A stretch of 64,000 nucleotides of DNA from Planotetraspora phitsanulokensis. GTDB taxonomy: Bacteria; Actinomycetota; Actinomycetes; Streptosporangiales; Streptosporangiaceae. The translations under genes and the position numbers were made by a program. Positions 16,961 to 25,429 of this stretch are shown in pieces. Positions within the stretch are counted from its first letter, which is position 1. Each line of letters starts with the position of its first letter. The stretch spans positions 186,001 to 250,000 of the forward strand of contig NZ_BOOP01000019.1 of assembly GCF_016863295.1 (NCBI RefSeq). Reading direction: 5' to 3'. The notes below the pieces were generated by a model. That model was not told the origin of the DNA, did not search any database, and saw nothing but the letters and a program-made list of their open reading frames with translations.

Positions 16961-18448
16961 ATGTCGACCACCGAACTCCTCCGGCGGGAATGGACCGCGT
17001 TCCGCCGCCCGGGGCGCCTGATCGCCCTGGCTGCCGCTGCCCTCACCGTCATCGCACTGGGTCTGCTGTTCACGCTCAACAGCCACTCGTCCTGCCCGGG
17101 TCCTTGCCCGGCCGTGCCGGTCGCCGGTGACGGCTCCATCGTCAGTGACGAATTCTGGTTCCTGCATCGTGACCTGAGCCGCGAGGGCAGCATCACTGTC
17201 CGGATGACCTCGATGACCGGGACGATCACCTATCCACCGCCGAAACATGACCAGATCGTGTCCGGGCTGGTGCCGTGGGCGAAAGCCGGGATCATCGTCA
17301 AGGACGGCGTGCGGCAGGGCTCGCAGTACGCGGCACTCATGATGACCGGTAGCCACGGCGTTCGCTTCCAGCACGACTACCGGAACGACGTCGCCGGCAG
17401 CGCTGGAGACGTCTCGGCGCAGTCCCCCCGCTGGCTGCGCCTGACCCGCTCAGGCAACATGATCACTGGCTCCGAGTCCTCCGACGGCAGCGAGTGGCAC
17501 ACCGTCGCAGCCGCGACACTCGACGGGCTGCCGGACACCGTGCAGGTCGGCCTCTTCGCCACCTCCCCCGGCGACCTCACGCTCCGCAAGATCGGCCTCG
17601 GCGGCGCGATCGAGGAGGTCCGGTTCACCCAGGCCGTCGGCGTCTTCGACAACGTCACCGTCGAGGGCGGTGCCACCGGCAAGTGGGACAGCGACTCGGT
17701 AGGCGAGATGAACCACACCGACTGGGAGAAATACCACAACCCATCGGGAGCCGTGGAGAAGGACGGCGTCATCACGATCAGCGGCACCGGCGACATCGGG
17801 CCGCTCGGTGAGGAGGGCACGCGTAGCGTCGAGAACACGCTGCTCGGCCTGCCGGTCGCGCTGATCATCGTGGTCATCGTCGCGGCTCGCTACGGCACCC
17901 GCACGGCCGGCGAGGCGGCATCCCGGCGAGTGATCGTCGCCCGGGCACTCGTCGTCGCGGGGGCCAACTTCGTCACCGGTCTGGTGGCGGTCGGCATCGT
18001 CCTCCCGGCGGGCATAGCGAGCCTGAAAGGCAACGGCATCGTGGTGCCGTCGCTGCCGGTGCTGACCGGCGCTCGGGTGATCGTCGGCCTCGCGGCGGTG
18101 CTCGCGCTCTGCGCCGTCGTCGCATACGGGCTCGGCGTGCGGCTGCACCGCGGCTGGTCAGCGATCCTCATCGGAGTGTCGCTGATCGCTCTACCGTATG
18201 CTGTCACGGCGTTCCCGCTGCTCCCCGACGCGGTCTCCGACTGGCTGCTGCAGCTCACGCCGGCCGCCGGATTCGCGGTCAAGCAGACGACAGTGGAGTA
18301 TCCGCAGGTGACGGAACACTACGCGCCGTCGGCCGGGTACTTCCCGCTCCCCTGGTGGGCGGGGCTCACCCTGCTCTGCGCGTACACCGTAATCAGCATG
18401 CTGATCGCCGTCGACCGTAAGCAGGCCGAAAAGACCGACTGGCGATAG
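16961..18448 (+). CDS. ABC-2-like permease with a large extracellular lectin-fold insert
   Basis: A 495-residue membrane protein. TM1 is residues 20-38 (LIALAAAALTVIALGLLFT); residues 40-285 are outside, with a Cys pair (SSCPGPCPAVP) and a DUF1349-like concanavalin fold: SDEFWFLHRDLSREGSITVRM, VPWAKAGIIVKDGVRQGSQY, GVRFQHDYRND, SPRWLRLTRSGNMITGSESSD, LPDTVQVGLFATSPGD, FDNVTVEG. Residues 286-480 hold six or so transmembrane helices. The N-terminus (TELLRREWTAFRRPGR) matches ABC-2-type permeases. No ABC ATPase gene is beside it, so either it works with one elsewhere or the pair was broken by the element to its right. Divergent from the kinase gene, it is a likely target of that system. Confidence 0.75.
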   Translation: MSTTELLRREWTAFRRPGRLIALAAAALTVIALGLLFTLNSHSSCPGPCPAVPVAGDGSIVSDEFWFLHRDLSREGSITVRMTSMTGTITYPPPKHDQIVSGLVPWAKAGIIVKDGVRQGSQYAALMMTGSHGVRFQHDYRNDVAGSAGDVSAQSPRWLRLTRSGNMITGSESSDGSEWHTVAAATLDGLPDTVQVGLFATSPGDLTLRKIGLGGAIEEVRFTQAVGVFDNVTVEGGATGKWDSDSVGEMNHTDWEKYHNPSGAVEKDGVITISGTGDIGPLGEEGTRSVENTLLGLPVALIIVVIVAARYGTRTAGEAASRRVIVARALVVAGANFVTGLVAVGIVLPAGIASLKGNGIVVPSLPVLTGARVIVGLAAVLALCAVVAYGLGVRLHRGWSAILIGVSLIALPYAVTAFPLLPDAVSDWLLQLTPAAGFAVKQTTVEYPQVTEHYAPSAGYFPLPWWAGLTLLCAYTVISMLIAVDRKQAEKTDWR

Positions 18449-18502
18449 TGGACGGTGCCGGGGGCCCGGTCCCGTTGCTGTACGAACTGCTGTACGCCCA
18501 CG

Positions 18503-18534
18503 AAAAAGGCCCTCCCGGATCATCCGGGAGGGCC
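18503..18534 (-). terminator. Terminator of the truncated tRNA-Thr copy
   Basis: A near-perfect 13-bp palindrome (GGCCCTCCCGGAT and its complement) next to an A-run that reads TTTTT on the minus strand. It directly follows the tRNA-Thr 3' remnant and was probably the original chromosomal terminator of that tRNA. Confidence 0.8.
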
Positions 18535-18540
18535 TCTGGC

Positions 18541-18587
18541 CTGGAGCCGCCTAAGGGAATCGAGCCCTTGACCCCTTCATTACGAGT
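18541..18587 (-). repeat. Attachment-site remnant: 3' 47 bp of tRNA-Thr(CGT)
   Basis: These 47 bases match 25671-25717 (the CCA end up to the anticodon loop of tRNA-Thr) with one mismatch, at 18564. Upstream of 18587 the match to the tRNA stops abruptly. Duplication of the tRNA 3' end from the anticodon loop is the standard outcome of tyrosine-recombinase integration. Confidence 0.85.
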
Positions 18588-19163
18588 TAGAACACGAGCG
18601 TCCAAGGCCATCCACCGGCGTCAGAAAAGCCTGCTCAAGCCGCATGGAACCAGCTTCGGAGTCCATGAGGATCCAGAACCGTCCACGGCCGTTGTTAGCA
18701 ATCGCGTTAGCAGGATCCTTCGAGGAACTCGTCGCGCATCTCAGGAGGGCCGTCTTCCGTGGAACCGTCGCCAGCGTCAAGCTCGGCATGCGGGTCCAGG
18801 TTAGGACCTACGCGATAGTTCGGCTCACGACCTCAAAAGGGCGCCAATGCCGCGCAGGCGGCCTCACGATCTTCGGCGGTTACGCCGCCACCGCCCTCGA
18901 TGGCACAACACCCCACACGTCGCCGGGTAGCCCGGCGACGCCCAGCAAGAGATCTTTGAGATCGAACTGACGACTGCGGTCGCCTACGCGCGATCCGGGC
19001 TGTGGCCTGGAGCGACAACAGAAGCCCTCGCTGGCTGGGCACGCACTTCCCGTAACCCCGCGGCGTTCGAGGCCCACCCCTGCGATTGCTGCGGTCGCAC
19101 AAGCCGCCAACTCCCACAAGAGGTCACTCCGGCGAGTGACGGCGTCGCTGTCCGGAGTTGCCG

Positions 19164-19424
19164 TGTAGACGGTCGCGATGCCGATCTCGAACCCTGCGGC
19201 GAGCTGGGCGTACGTGTCGCCGCATCGCAGGTGGGCCAGGGCGAGCAGGGCCTGACGGCCGACGGGCAGACGCCGCCATCGCGTGCCGATCTCCCGCGGT
19301 GTGCGGCCAGTTGCCTCATCAGGTGCCGCAGCGTGCGGCTGGACAGGTCGATCGACGGCGGGTAGACACGCACGCGAAGCTTCTGGCGGACACGGTGATC
19401 TTGGTCGAGAACCCATCCACCAGG
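19164..19424 (-). pseudogene. IS5-family transposase, N-terminal stump with frameshift
   Basis: The minus strand reads RVYPPSIDLSSRTLRHLMRQLAAHRG, then in another frame REIGTRWRRLPVGRQALLAL, AHLRCGDTYAQLAAGFEIGIATVY, which is the N-terminal helix-turn-helix part of an actinomycete IS5-group transposase. At least one frameshift separates the parts and the catalytic DDE half is missing. Its first 95 bp are an inverted, diverged copy of 20433-20529. Confidence 0.75.
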
Positions 19425-19480
19425 CACAGCCCATGCCCACCAACACCCCGACGGCACAGCCAGGTTGGAAAGGGCTCATC

Positions 19481-20365
19481 ATGTTGGGCATGGATCATCA
19501 GGGGCAGTTTCGGCGTGCAGCGCTTGAGTTGGGCATCCCGGACGACGAGATCAGCAGGTTCAGCCAGCACCTCCGTTTGACGATCCGGTTGGGCGGGGGT
19601 TCCGGTGGCTTTCCGGTCGGGCAGTTCGGTGGGTTGCCCCGGCTGCCGGTGGGCATGAACTGGCCGTCCGCCGGAAACTGTCCGTTGCCGTTCGTCTTTT
19701 CCGTCGATTGTGGGGCGCTGCCGAGAGTCGACGGCTTCGACCTGCCGGCAGACGGGACGCTGCTCTTCTTCCTGGCCCACGAGAAGGACCATCTGGACGA
19801 TACCGGGAGGTACGCGCGAGTCGTGTACGTACAGGACGGCACCGATACCGTGGTCGCAGAATGCCCGGACTCCGGGATCGTCGGCGAGCAGTACGACGTC
19901 AGCGCCACGCTCCGCGCCGAGCTGCCCCCCTGGTTCGGGACGGACGAAGACGAGGACGAGGACGAGGACTGGGACGACCTGTCGCCCTTCCAGCAGCAGT
20001 TGGCCCGTGACCTGGAGCGTGACGTGCCGCATCTGGACGAACTCCGTGCCCTGGCCCACGACCTCTGGCCGGGCGGAGGCCGTGCCCACATCGGCGGGTA
20101 TGTCAACGATGAGGTGATCAACGACATTGCGGAGCAGACCCTCGCGGGGCGCGAGCAGGCCGGCGAGATCGTCATCCCGATGGCGAAATGGTATTCCCAT
20201 GTGGAGAAGGAGAAGCACCGGCTGACGAGCGAATGGATGTCACTCGCTGTTTTTACCGTGGATTTCGCGTCGGCCTATTACACCGCGCATTTTGTGATCC
20301 GCCACGACGACCTGGCCGCCGCTCGGGTGGACAAGGCGCTTTGCCTAACCACGTTCAGCGATTAG
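19481..20365 (+). CDS. YwqG-like (DUF1963) protein
   Basis: A cytoplasmic protein of 294 residues matching the YwqG/DUF1963 family. Family features are the opening around residue 40 (GFPVGQFGGLPRLPVGMNWPS), then PLPFVFSVDCGALPRVDGFDLPADGTLLFFLAHE, VVYVQDGTDTV and, near the C-terminus, IGGYVNDEVINDIAEQ. The family has no known activity; members often sit in toxin-immunity or polymorphic loci. An acidic run (DEDEDEDEDWDD) at about residue 150 is a lineage insert. ATG at 19481 has AAGGG at good spacing. It sits inside the integrative relic and is flanked on both sides by inverted transposase stumps, which may have carried it in. Confidence 0.75.
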   Translation: MLGMDHQGQFRRAALELGIPDDEISRFSQHLRLTIRLGGGSGGFPVGQFGGLPRLPVGMNWPSAGNCPLPFVFSVDCGALPRVDGFDLPADGTLLFFLAHEKDHLDDTGRYARVVYVQDGTDTVVAECPDSGIVGEQYDVSATLRAELPPWFGTDEDEDEDEDWDDLSPFQQQLARDLERDVPHLDELRALAHDLWPGGGRAHIGGYVNDEVINDIAEQTLAGREQAGEIVIPMAKWYSHVEKEKHRLTSEWMSLAVFTVDFASAYYTAHFVIRHDDLAAARVDKALCLTTFSD

Positions 20366-20432
20366 AACACCGAGCCCTTTCCGAGCTGGCGGTGTGACCG
20401 CGAGTTGGACAGTCCCGCACGACGACGAAGCT

Positions 20433-20529
20433 CCTGGTAGACGGGGTGTCGACCAAGATCACCCGTGTCTGTCAGGAGCTACGCGTGCTTGTCTACCCAT
20501 CCTCGATCGATCTGTCCAGCCGCACCTTG
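20433..20529 (+). pseudogene. Second IS5-family transposase stump
   Basis: The plus strand reads STKITRVCQELRVLVYPSS, IDLSSRTL, the very start of an IS5-group transposase, then breaks abruptly. It is an inverted and diverged copy of the first part of the stump at 19164-19424, so the two 5' ends face the YwqG-like gene from both sides. Confidence 0.7.
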
Positions 20530-20814
20530 GACATGCACCCACTGAGCAGGGGTGAGCGGCACGAGCCGCACCGTGGCACGGCCACCAGGTTCGAGGGTGG
20601 GCTGCCCTTCCACCCACAGGCCGGCGATGTTCCATGCCGGCTCCTCTGTCGGCGTCCGGTTCCCGATGTCCCACATCGGCCACAGAACACCCGCGCCGTC
20701 GATGGGCGTCGTGCGCCGCGCCTCCGAGGCCGGGCGAAGTTCGAGTTCCGCGCGGACAACCCCGTTGCCGACCTCGGCGGGATGTGGAAGCCGTCGCGCG
20801 GGAACTGAGAAAGA
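20530..20814 (-). pseudogene. Hypothetical gene fragment cut by the transposase stump
   Basis: The minus strand has a protein-like frame: SFSVPARRLPHPAEVGNG, VVRAELELRPASEARRTTPI, VLWPMWDIGNRTPTEEPAWN, IAGLWVEGQPTLEPGGRATV, RLVPLTPAQW. The GNRT...PAWN and LxPGGxATVRLxPLxPxxW patterns recur in small actinomycete hypotheticals. The frame ends where the transposase stump begins and has no start codon with a ribosome-binding site, so it looks truncated at both ends. Confidence 0.5.
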
Positions 20815-21137
20815 CACACCCGTGGCTCGCGGCGATCGCTTTCGGCTCGGACGACGACTGGCAGGACTGCCCAGGCGTCTCGCCACACGCTGCCACACCG
20901 CAGGCTCGACGGGTTGAGCTGTCCTGGTGCGACGACTCCCCGGGCGACGGGCGGTCTCTCGAACACACCTGCATGTGCGTGATGACGGTCTACGAACTGA
21001 TGTCGTACGGCGGGGTCTGCAGGATCCGACGCACCACCGAACGACGGGACGTGCCTTCGGTTTCGTACGCCGGGTGGTGGCGCCGCTTGGACGCCTACAT
21101 GTGGTGGAGTCGGCTACTCGCCGGCCTTGCCCGATAG
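20802..21137 (+). pseudogene. C-terminal fragment of a hypothetical protein
   Basis: A plus-strand frame with high GC at third codon positions reads ELRKTHPWLAAIAFGSDDDW, VELSWCDDSPGDGRSLEHTC, TVYELMSYGGVCRIRRTTER, VSYAGWWRRLDAYMWWSRLL, ending at a stop at 21137. The aromatic-rich C-terminus resembles actinomycete hypotheticals ending in WWxxLLxGxAR. No start or ribosome-binding site is present, and its 5' end meets the preceding leftward fragment, so it is probably the remnant of a longer gene. Confidence 0.4.
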
Positions 21138-21354
21138 CACGTATCCACGCTGGAGCTACTCGCGCACCCCGACTTCCTGCTTGCAAACCAGCGCCAGTCA
21201 CGACGTAGAGGGCTCCTCGCCCTGTTCGGTCGTGTGGTGGTGCATGCCAGCGTGAGATGCTGTGCGGCCCTGTTGCTGTACTTTCCTGCTGTACAGCAGT
21301 GCCTGGGCAAGCCGCACAACGAGCAATTGTCAATAGCTGTGGATCAGTAGCTGT

Positions 21355-21676
21355 TCACCATGACTCGTGGTTCAGGTGAATGAGCCCTTCGATGGAGCTC
21401 AGGCGGTCCTGCAGGACCGGGTCGGGGGCTGGGCTGATGGTGAGCAGGAGCACCTCGGTCATCGGGTTCCGGCGCATAGAGGTCGTCTTCTTCGTCGTCG
21501 CCGGGAATCGGGTTGGGCTGGATTTCGATCTTCCCGTCGTAGCTCTCGGCGCGAAGGTAGACGCCCCGGTAGTCGCTCTCACGCTCGGTGAAGACCAGCC
21601 CGAGGCGGTCACTGACGAGCCGGACCAGCTCGCTGGCGGTGTGGGCGCTGGTGCCGTAAGTGTGGTGGTCGGTCAT
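21355..21676 (-). pseudogene. Frameshifted small hypothetical protein
   Basis: The first 65 residues (MTDHHTYGTSAHTASELVRL, SDYRGVYLRAESYDGKIEIQ, PNPIPGDDEEDDLYAP) read in one frame; the rest (MTEVLLLTISPAPDPVLQDR, LSSIEGLIHLNHESW) reads in another. Together they give a coherent protein of about 105 residues, so one indel near 21470 has split it. The start has no strong ribosome-binding site. No function is recognised. Confidence 0.6.
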
Positions 21677-22048
21677 GATGCGCCAGACTCTATGCCGCAT
21701 GGGCGGCGATGCTCATGTGCGGACCGCTTCGTTATCAGGCAACCAACGCAGCCCTCTGGCCTGGCACCTCATAGGGATTGAACTGCCGGAACCGTCCACC
21801 ACGGTCCCCGCTCGTCCGCTGGTGTCCGTCCCGATTGTCACCCAGTTGGTCACCCGCTTCTTGCGCGACTCGATCAGCACGCAGCCCGCCGCTAGCCACC
21901 AACTGGTGTTCAACGCCGCACCGGCGGTTCGCCGAACCTGCCACCCCGGACGAGGGCGTCAGCTGCGATCTCTTCGACTGTCGAGCAGGGGCCGGGACGT
22001 GGTCCCGGCCCCTGGGGGGTCCGACGATTGAGGCTGCTGGCGAAGGGG
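21677..22048. other. Gene-poor stretch of the integrative relic
   Basis: No supported gene. A 21-bp GTCAC-type repeat copy lies at 21835-21855. A minus-strand frame across it (VTNWVTIGTDTSG) looks protein-like only because of that repeat. Confidence 0.4.
21835..21855 (+). repeat. GTCAC...GTCAC repeat, copy 1
   Basis: TTGTCACCCAGTTGGTCACC; the same 21-bp pattern recurs at 24375 and 24758. Confidence 0.5.
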
Positions 22049-23671
22049 TTAGTGGTGGCGGTTGCCGCCGTCGCTGCGCCGGCGCTGCAGCGTGAACTGC
22101 TCGAACACCTTCAGCTCACCTGTCGGGGTGATCACGTTGTAATAGGTGACATAGATCCGGGTCATGTCGCCCGGGTGGCGGCCCGGGTCGACGGCGAACT
22201 CGGCGAAGCCGTAGGGGTGCATGTCGTCGCGGACACCGATCCAGACCGCGGCCTCCTGCTCCTTGACCGAGTTGAACTTGCCGACGTGCTCCGTCTGGAC
22301 GTACGCCGAGTGGTGGCCGTGGCCGTCGAAGTCGTCCATCGTGAAGCTGGTGTTGGTGACGCCGGAGACGCCGCCGCCGCCGAGGACCATGTGCGTGGTA
22401 CCGAACTCGCTCTCGACGACGTCGGTGGCGCTCTGGCTCGGGTTGGGCGTGAGGGTTGCGCTGCCCGGCACGACACCACGGACGGCCAGCGAGCGCTCGT
22501 AGTCGTGCTCGTGGCCGCACACGACCAGGTCGACGCCGTACTTGTCGAACAGCGGGCCGTACGCCGCACGCAGCGCCAGGTCGGGGCCGTTCGCCGCGGT
22601 CGCGGAGCTGATCATCACCTGGTGCATGCAGACAACGATCCAGTCGATGTCCTTGGAGGCACGAGCCGCCTTGAGCTCCTTCTCCAGCCAGGCGAGCTGA
22701 CGACCGCCGGAGTAGCCGCGGTTGTAGATGTCGCCACCCTCCTGCAGCGCGATCTCGTCGTTCTGCAGGGCGATGACCCGGACCGCGCCCACCGTGAAGG
22801 CATACCAGAGGTTGTCCAGCTCGGGGTCGGTCTCGGTCGAGGGCAGCTCGAAGTAGGTCTGGAACGCGTCGAAGCCGAGCACGCCGTTGCCGGCCTCGAT
22901 CTCGTGGTTGCCGGCGCACGGCATCCACGGACGGAACCGCGCCGAGCGGCTGTTGTTGGTCAGGTAGTGGTTCCATGTGCGAACCCGGTCGGGGCCGCTG
23001 TTCGCGTAGCACAGGTCGCCGTTGAGCAGGTGGAACAGCGGACCGACCTTCTCCACGCCCGTGACGATGTCACCGGCGGCCGGAGTGGCGTTGGGCTCGA
23101 AGTCGCGGCCCGAGGCGTCGACCGGGTTCGAACCGTTCTTCCACGTCACCGTCGGCGAACCCTGGTCGCCGAAGCTGGTGAACGTGAACGGCGCTCGACC
23201 CGACGGCGCTGTGTGGAACGTGCCCGCGTCCGGCGTCGCGCCGTCGTGCTGGGCGGCGTAGAGGTAGTCGGTGTCGGACTTGAGCTTGCTCAGCAGCGCG
23301 TGGTGCGCCCAGACGGTCTTGCCCGAGTGTCCGTCGGTGTAGGACTTCGTGACCGCGGACGCCGTGGACCCGAAGCCTCCGTTGAGCGTGCCGTAGACGA
23401 CCCGCGGGTTCTTCACCTCCTCATCGGTGATCCACGAGACCACCATCTGGCTGCGCGGGTCGCCACCGAACTGGAGGTGCAGGCCCTGGACCGGCGTGGA
23501 GCCCGAGCCGTTCCTGAGGCTTCGTACCGCCGACGAGGCCGGGTACGCCTCGGCCTCGGCGGCACGTGCACCGAGCAGCATCGGCCCGGCCGCGACACCA
23601 GAGGCTGCCGCCCCGAACACGCCGAGCGCGTTGCGGCGCGAGATTCGAGTCTGCTTTCGTTCTTCGGACAT
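22049..23671 (-). CDS. Tat-exported purple acid phosphatase-like metallophosphoesterase
   Basis: An exported phosphoesterase of 540 residues. The N-terminus (RISRRNALGVFGAAASGVAAG) has a twin-arginine motif, so it is probably folded with metals before export. Residues 55-165 are the purple-acid-phosphatase N-terminal Fn3-like domain (VQGLHLQFGGDPRSQMVVSW, VVYGTLNGG, HHALLSKLKSDTDYLYAAQH). The catalytic domain carries TFTSFGDQG, HLLNGDLCY (GD-x-x-Y), MPCAGNHE (GNHE), WIVVCMHQVM and VVCGHEHDYERS (GHEHxYER), all metal-ligand motifs of the family. It releases phosphate from organic esters outside the cell. It is intact while its neighbours in the integrative relic are broken, so selection may keep it. 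Confidence 0.92.
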   Translation of the reverse strand: MSEERKQTRISRRNALGVFGAAASGVAAGPMLLGARAAEAEAYPASSAVRSLRNGSGSTPVQGLHLQFGGDPRSQMVVSWITDEEVKNPRVVYGTLNGGFGSTASAVTKSYTDGHSGKTVWAHHALLSKLKSDTDYLYAAQHDGATPDAGTFHTAPSGRAPFTFTSFGDQGSPTVTWKNGSNPVDASGRDFEPNATPAAGDIVTGVEKVGPLFHLLNGDLCYANSGPDRVRTWNHYLTNNSRSARFRPWMPCAGNHEIEAGNGVLGFDAFQTYFELPSTETDPELDNLWYAFTVGAVRVIALQNDEIALQEGGDIYNRGYSGGRQLAWLEKELKAARASKDIDWIVVCMHQVMISSATAANGPDLALRAAYGPLFDKYGVDLVVCGHEHDYERSLAVRGVVPGSATLTPNPSQSATDVVESEFGTTHMVLGGGGVSGVTNTSFTMDDFDGHGHHSAYVQTEHVGKFNSVKEQEAAVWIGVRDDMHPYGFAEFAVDPGRHPGDMTRIYVTYYNVITPTGELKVFEQFTLQRRRSDGGNRHH

Positions 23672-24389
23672 TCCCGTGGCCTATCAGTCGTCGGAGGCTA
23701 ATCGAGCACCGAGGGATGGCAGCAGTCCGAGCCCGAGAGGGCCGCGGGAGGCCAGCGGCGCACGTCGCAGATGCTAGGGAGCAGGCTGATTAACACGGCT
23801 ACGCAGGCATGAACGACAGATGGCAGTCACGGCAACGGACAGCAGCACAGGCCACGCCCTGGGCCATTACCGATGGCCACTGACGCTCGCAACATCCGTG
23901 CCGTTGATAAGGCGGGAGGGGATGCGAACCCAACCCGCAGACCTGGCTGCCATCCCGTCTGCCGCCGACCCGCTCTCCGGGGAGCGGGCCGCCGCCCGGT
24001 CCGCCACGTCAAGCGGACCTTGACGCACGTTCTGACGCTGGCGGGCCGGGCGGGGGTCTGCTCGGCTTGCCAGGGTCGTCGGCTGGCGGGATGGCCCTGC
24101 GCAACCACCCACGTACCGCAAGGCGCGGACGGAGCCCCGGCCATGCCCCGGCAGCTCCCCCCGTAGGCCTGGTGCTGCCCCAACTGACATGGCCACAGGC
24201 CTGATCGTCCCGCCGGAGAGGGCAGCCGGATGGGGAACCGCCCAAGCCAGCCGAACGCTCCCTAGGAACCTCTTCCTTATCGGGGAACAGGGACGCCGGA
24301 ACTGCCCGGCTACGTTGCCAACCTGCGTTGAGCGTCCATCATCTTCCGCCACTGTCCAGCGTCGTCCGTTGGCGTTGTCACGCAGTTCG
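23672..24389. other. Gene-poor stretch of the integrative relic
   Basis: About 700 bp with no supported gene. It contains a hairpin at 23969-23988 and, at about 23887-23990, a T-arm-like sequence (GTTCGCATC on the minus strand) that does not complete into a tRNA. A second copy of the GTCAC repeat is at 24375. Confidence 0.4.
23969..23988. terminator. Small hairpin in the integrative relic
   Basis: CCCGCTC and GAGCGGG over a 6-nt loop, with no clear gene ending at it. Confidence 0.3.
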
Positions 24390-24395
24390 TCACGC
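24375..24395 (+). repeat. GTCAC...GTCAC repeat, copy 2
   Basis: TTGTCACGCAGTTCGTCACG, overlapping the stop of the small hypothetical gene. Confidence 0.5.
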
Positions 24396-24734
24396 AGAGA
24401 CATCCCCTCTGCGACTCGCTGGGCCGAGGTCACGTCCGTCGAGTAACTCGATGTCGGTGATGGCCGTCGCGGTCGGGTTCAAGCTCAGCCAGATGACGGA
24501 CTCGCCGTCGCGTTCCAACTCCACCATCCAGGAATTCGACGAACCCGGTGGAGCGGTCAAGAGGTTGGTGCATGTGGCGCTACAGGTGCACACGCCGTAG
24601 AACAGCAGGTCTTCCACCGCGTCCGCCAGGGGGTCGTTCTCGTTCTGGACTCGCAGCAGCGCGATGATGTCAGCGGTGAGGTCGGGAAACACATCCACCA
24701 GGTGCGGGTGCTGTCCGGGAGTCACAGCGTGCAC
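24390..24734 (-). CDS. Small conserved hypothetical protein
   Basis: A cytoplasmic protein of about 114 residues with the pattern of a recurring actinomycete hypothetical: LTADIIALLRVQNENDPLAD, AVEDLLFYGVCTCSATCTNL, LTAPPGSSNSWMVELERDGE and VIWLSLNPTATAITDIELLD. The Cys-rich segment (VCTCSATC) sits where other members have CRC-D-D-x-C. No function is known. GTG codons at 24734 or 24725 are the likely starts; ATG at 24764 would put the N-terminus in the GTCAC repeat. It is one of few intact small genes in the relic. Confidence 0.6.
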   Translation of the reverse strand: MHAVTPGQHPHLVDVFPDLTADIIALLRVQNENDPLADAVEDLLFYGVCTCSATCTNLLTAPPGSSNSWMVELERDGESVIWLSLNPTATAITDIELLDGRDLGPASRRGDVSA

Positions 24735-24757
24735 GATACACAAAGCAGCGCTGCCGC

Positions 24758-24778
24758 AATTCACTCAGTTGGTCACGC
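24758..24778 (+). repeat. GTCAC...GTCAC repeat, copy 3
   Basis: AATTCACTCAGTTGGTCACG, the most diverged copy, directly upstream of the small hypothetical gene. Confidence 0.45.
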
Positions 24779-25429
24779 GTCGAACCTACGCGCGTGAGGG
24801 GTTTGACGAATCGTTGCGGTGGTGCAGAATCGGCGGGGCAAGATCAATTTGGGGGGGCAATTACACTGGCCAGCCAATTCGGGAGGGGCACCGCCCCTGC
24901 CCGCGATTCTCCCTCCCATGCCCCCCAAGCTGATCTTGGAGGGGTCCCCGTCGATTTGGCTCCGAAACGATTCGGTGAACCCCGGCCACCAGCTCGCTTC
25001 CGCCGCCCCTCTCTTCCTCCCCCTTCGCTCATCGGCGCCTGTCGGTTTCCGGGTCTCATCGGCTCTGCGCGTGCCGATGGCTATGACTGTCCGCCAAGTC
25101 GGGAGACCTTCATCCGCACAAGCCGTAATGCCGTCAATCTGATGCTCACGCCGCTTGTCGGCGTGGTGCGCGCCGCCACCGGCGGGACCGGCCGAAGAGC
25201 CGCAGCCAGCCGGTGGGCGGGCGCGCGGCCAACAGGTAGACCTTGTGTCCGTGCCCATCTCGTGAGTGCGGGCCGTGATGACAAGCTGGTCAGCGCTGTG
25301 CTTTCCTCGTTCGACCCCTCCGCGGTGCCTGCCGGAAGCAGCAAACCAAACAGCTCCTCCACCGATCCATCTCCCGGCGTGCCCGTCCTCCTCGCGGGCC
25401 GCCTTCAATCGGATCGTCGAGCCTGCCCC
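24779..25429. other. Gene-poor stretch with G-runs, right part of the integrative relic
   Basis: No frame has protein-like features. The stretch has runs of G and C, including a run of eight Gs near 24850 and GGGAGGGGCACCGCCCC near 24880, which could fold. It leads into the integrase fragment; the 5' part of the integrase and any excisionase gene have been lost here. Confidence 0.4.

Noticed and set aside
20479-21333. One long minus-strand gene across 20.5-21.3 kb
   Set aside because: Only 20530-20814 has protein-like character; the upstream part is Arg/Thr-rich shadow and overlaps a better plus-strand fragment.
22028-23701. Long open frame antisense to the purple acid phosphatase
   Set aside because: Composition is Val/Arg/Asp-rich shadow translation with no domain; the opposite strand holds a clear, complete gene.
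23887-23990. Possible tRNA on the minus strand (GTTCGCATC T-loop, GGCGG/CCGCC ends)
   Set aside because: The T-stem has only three pairs, the anticodon loop cannot be placed and the spacing is wrong, so no cloverleaf forms.
24840-24960. G-runs as a functional quadruplex or transfer origin
   Set aside because: G-runs are short and irregular, and no relaxase or transfer gene is near, so no role can be supported.
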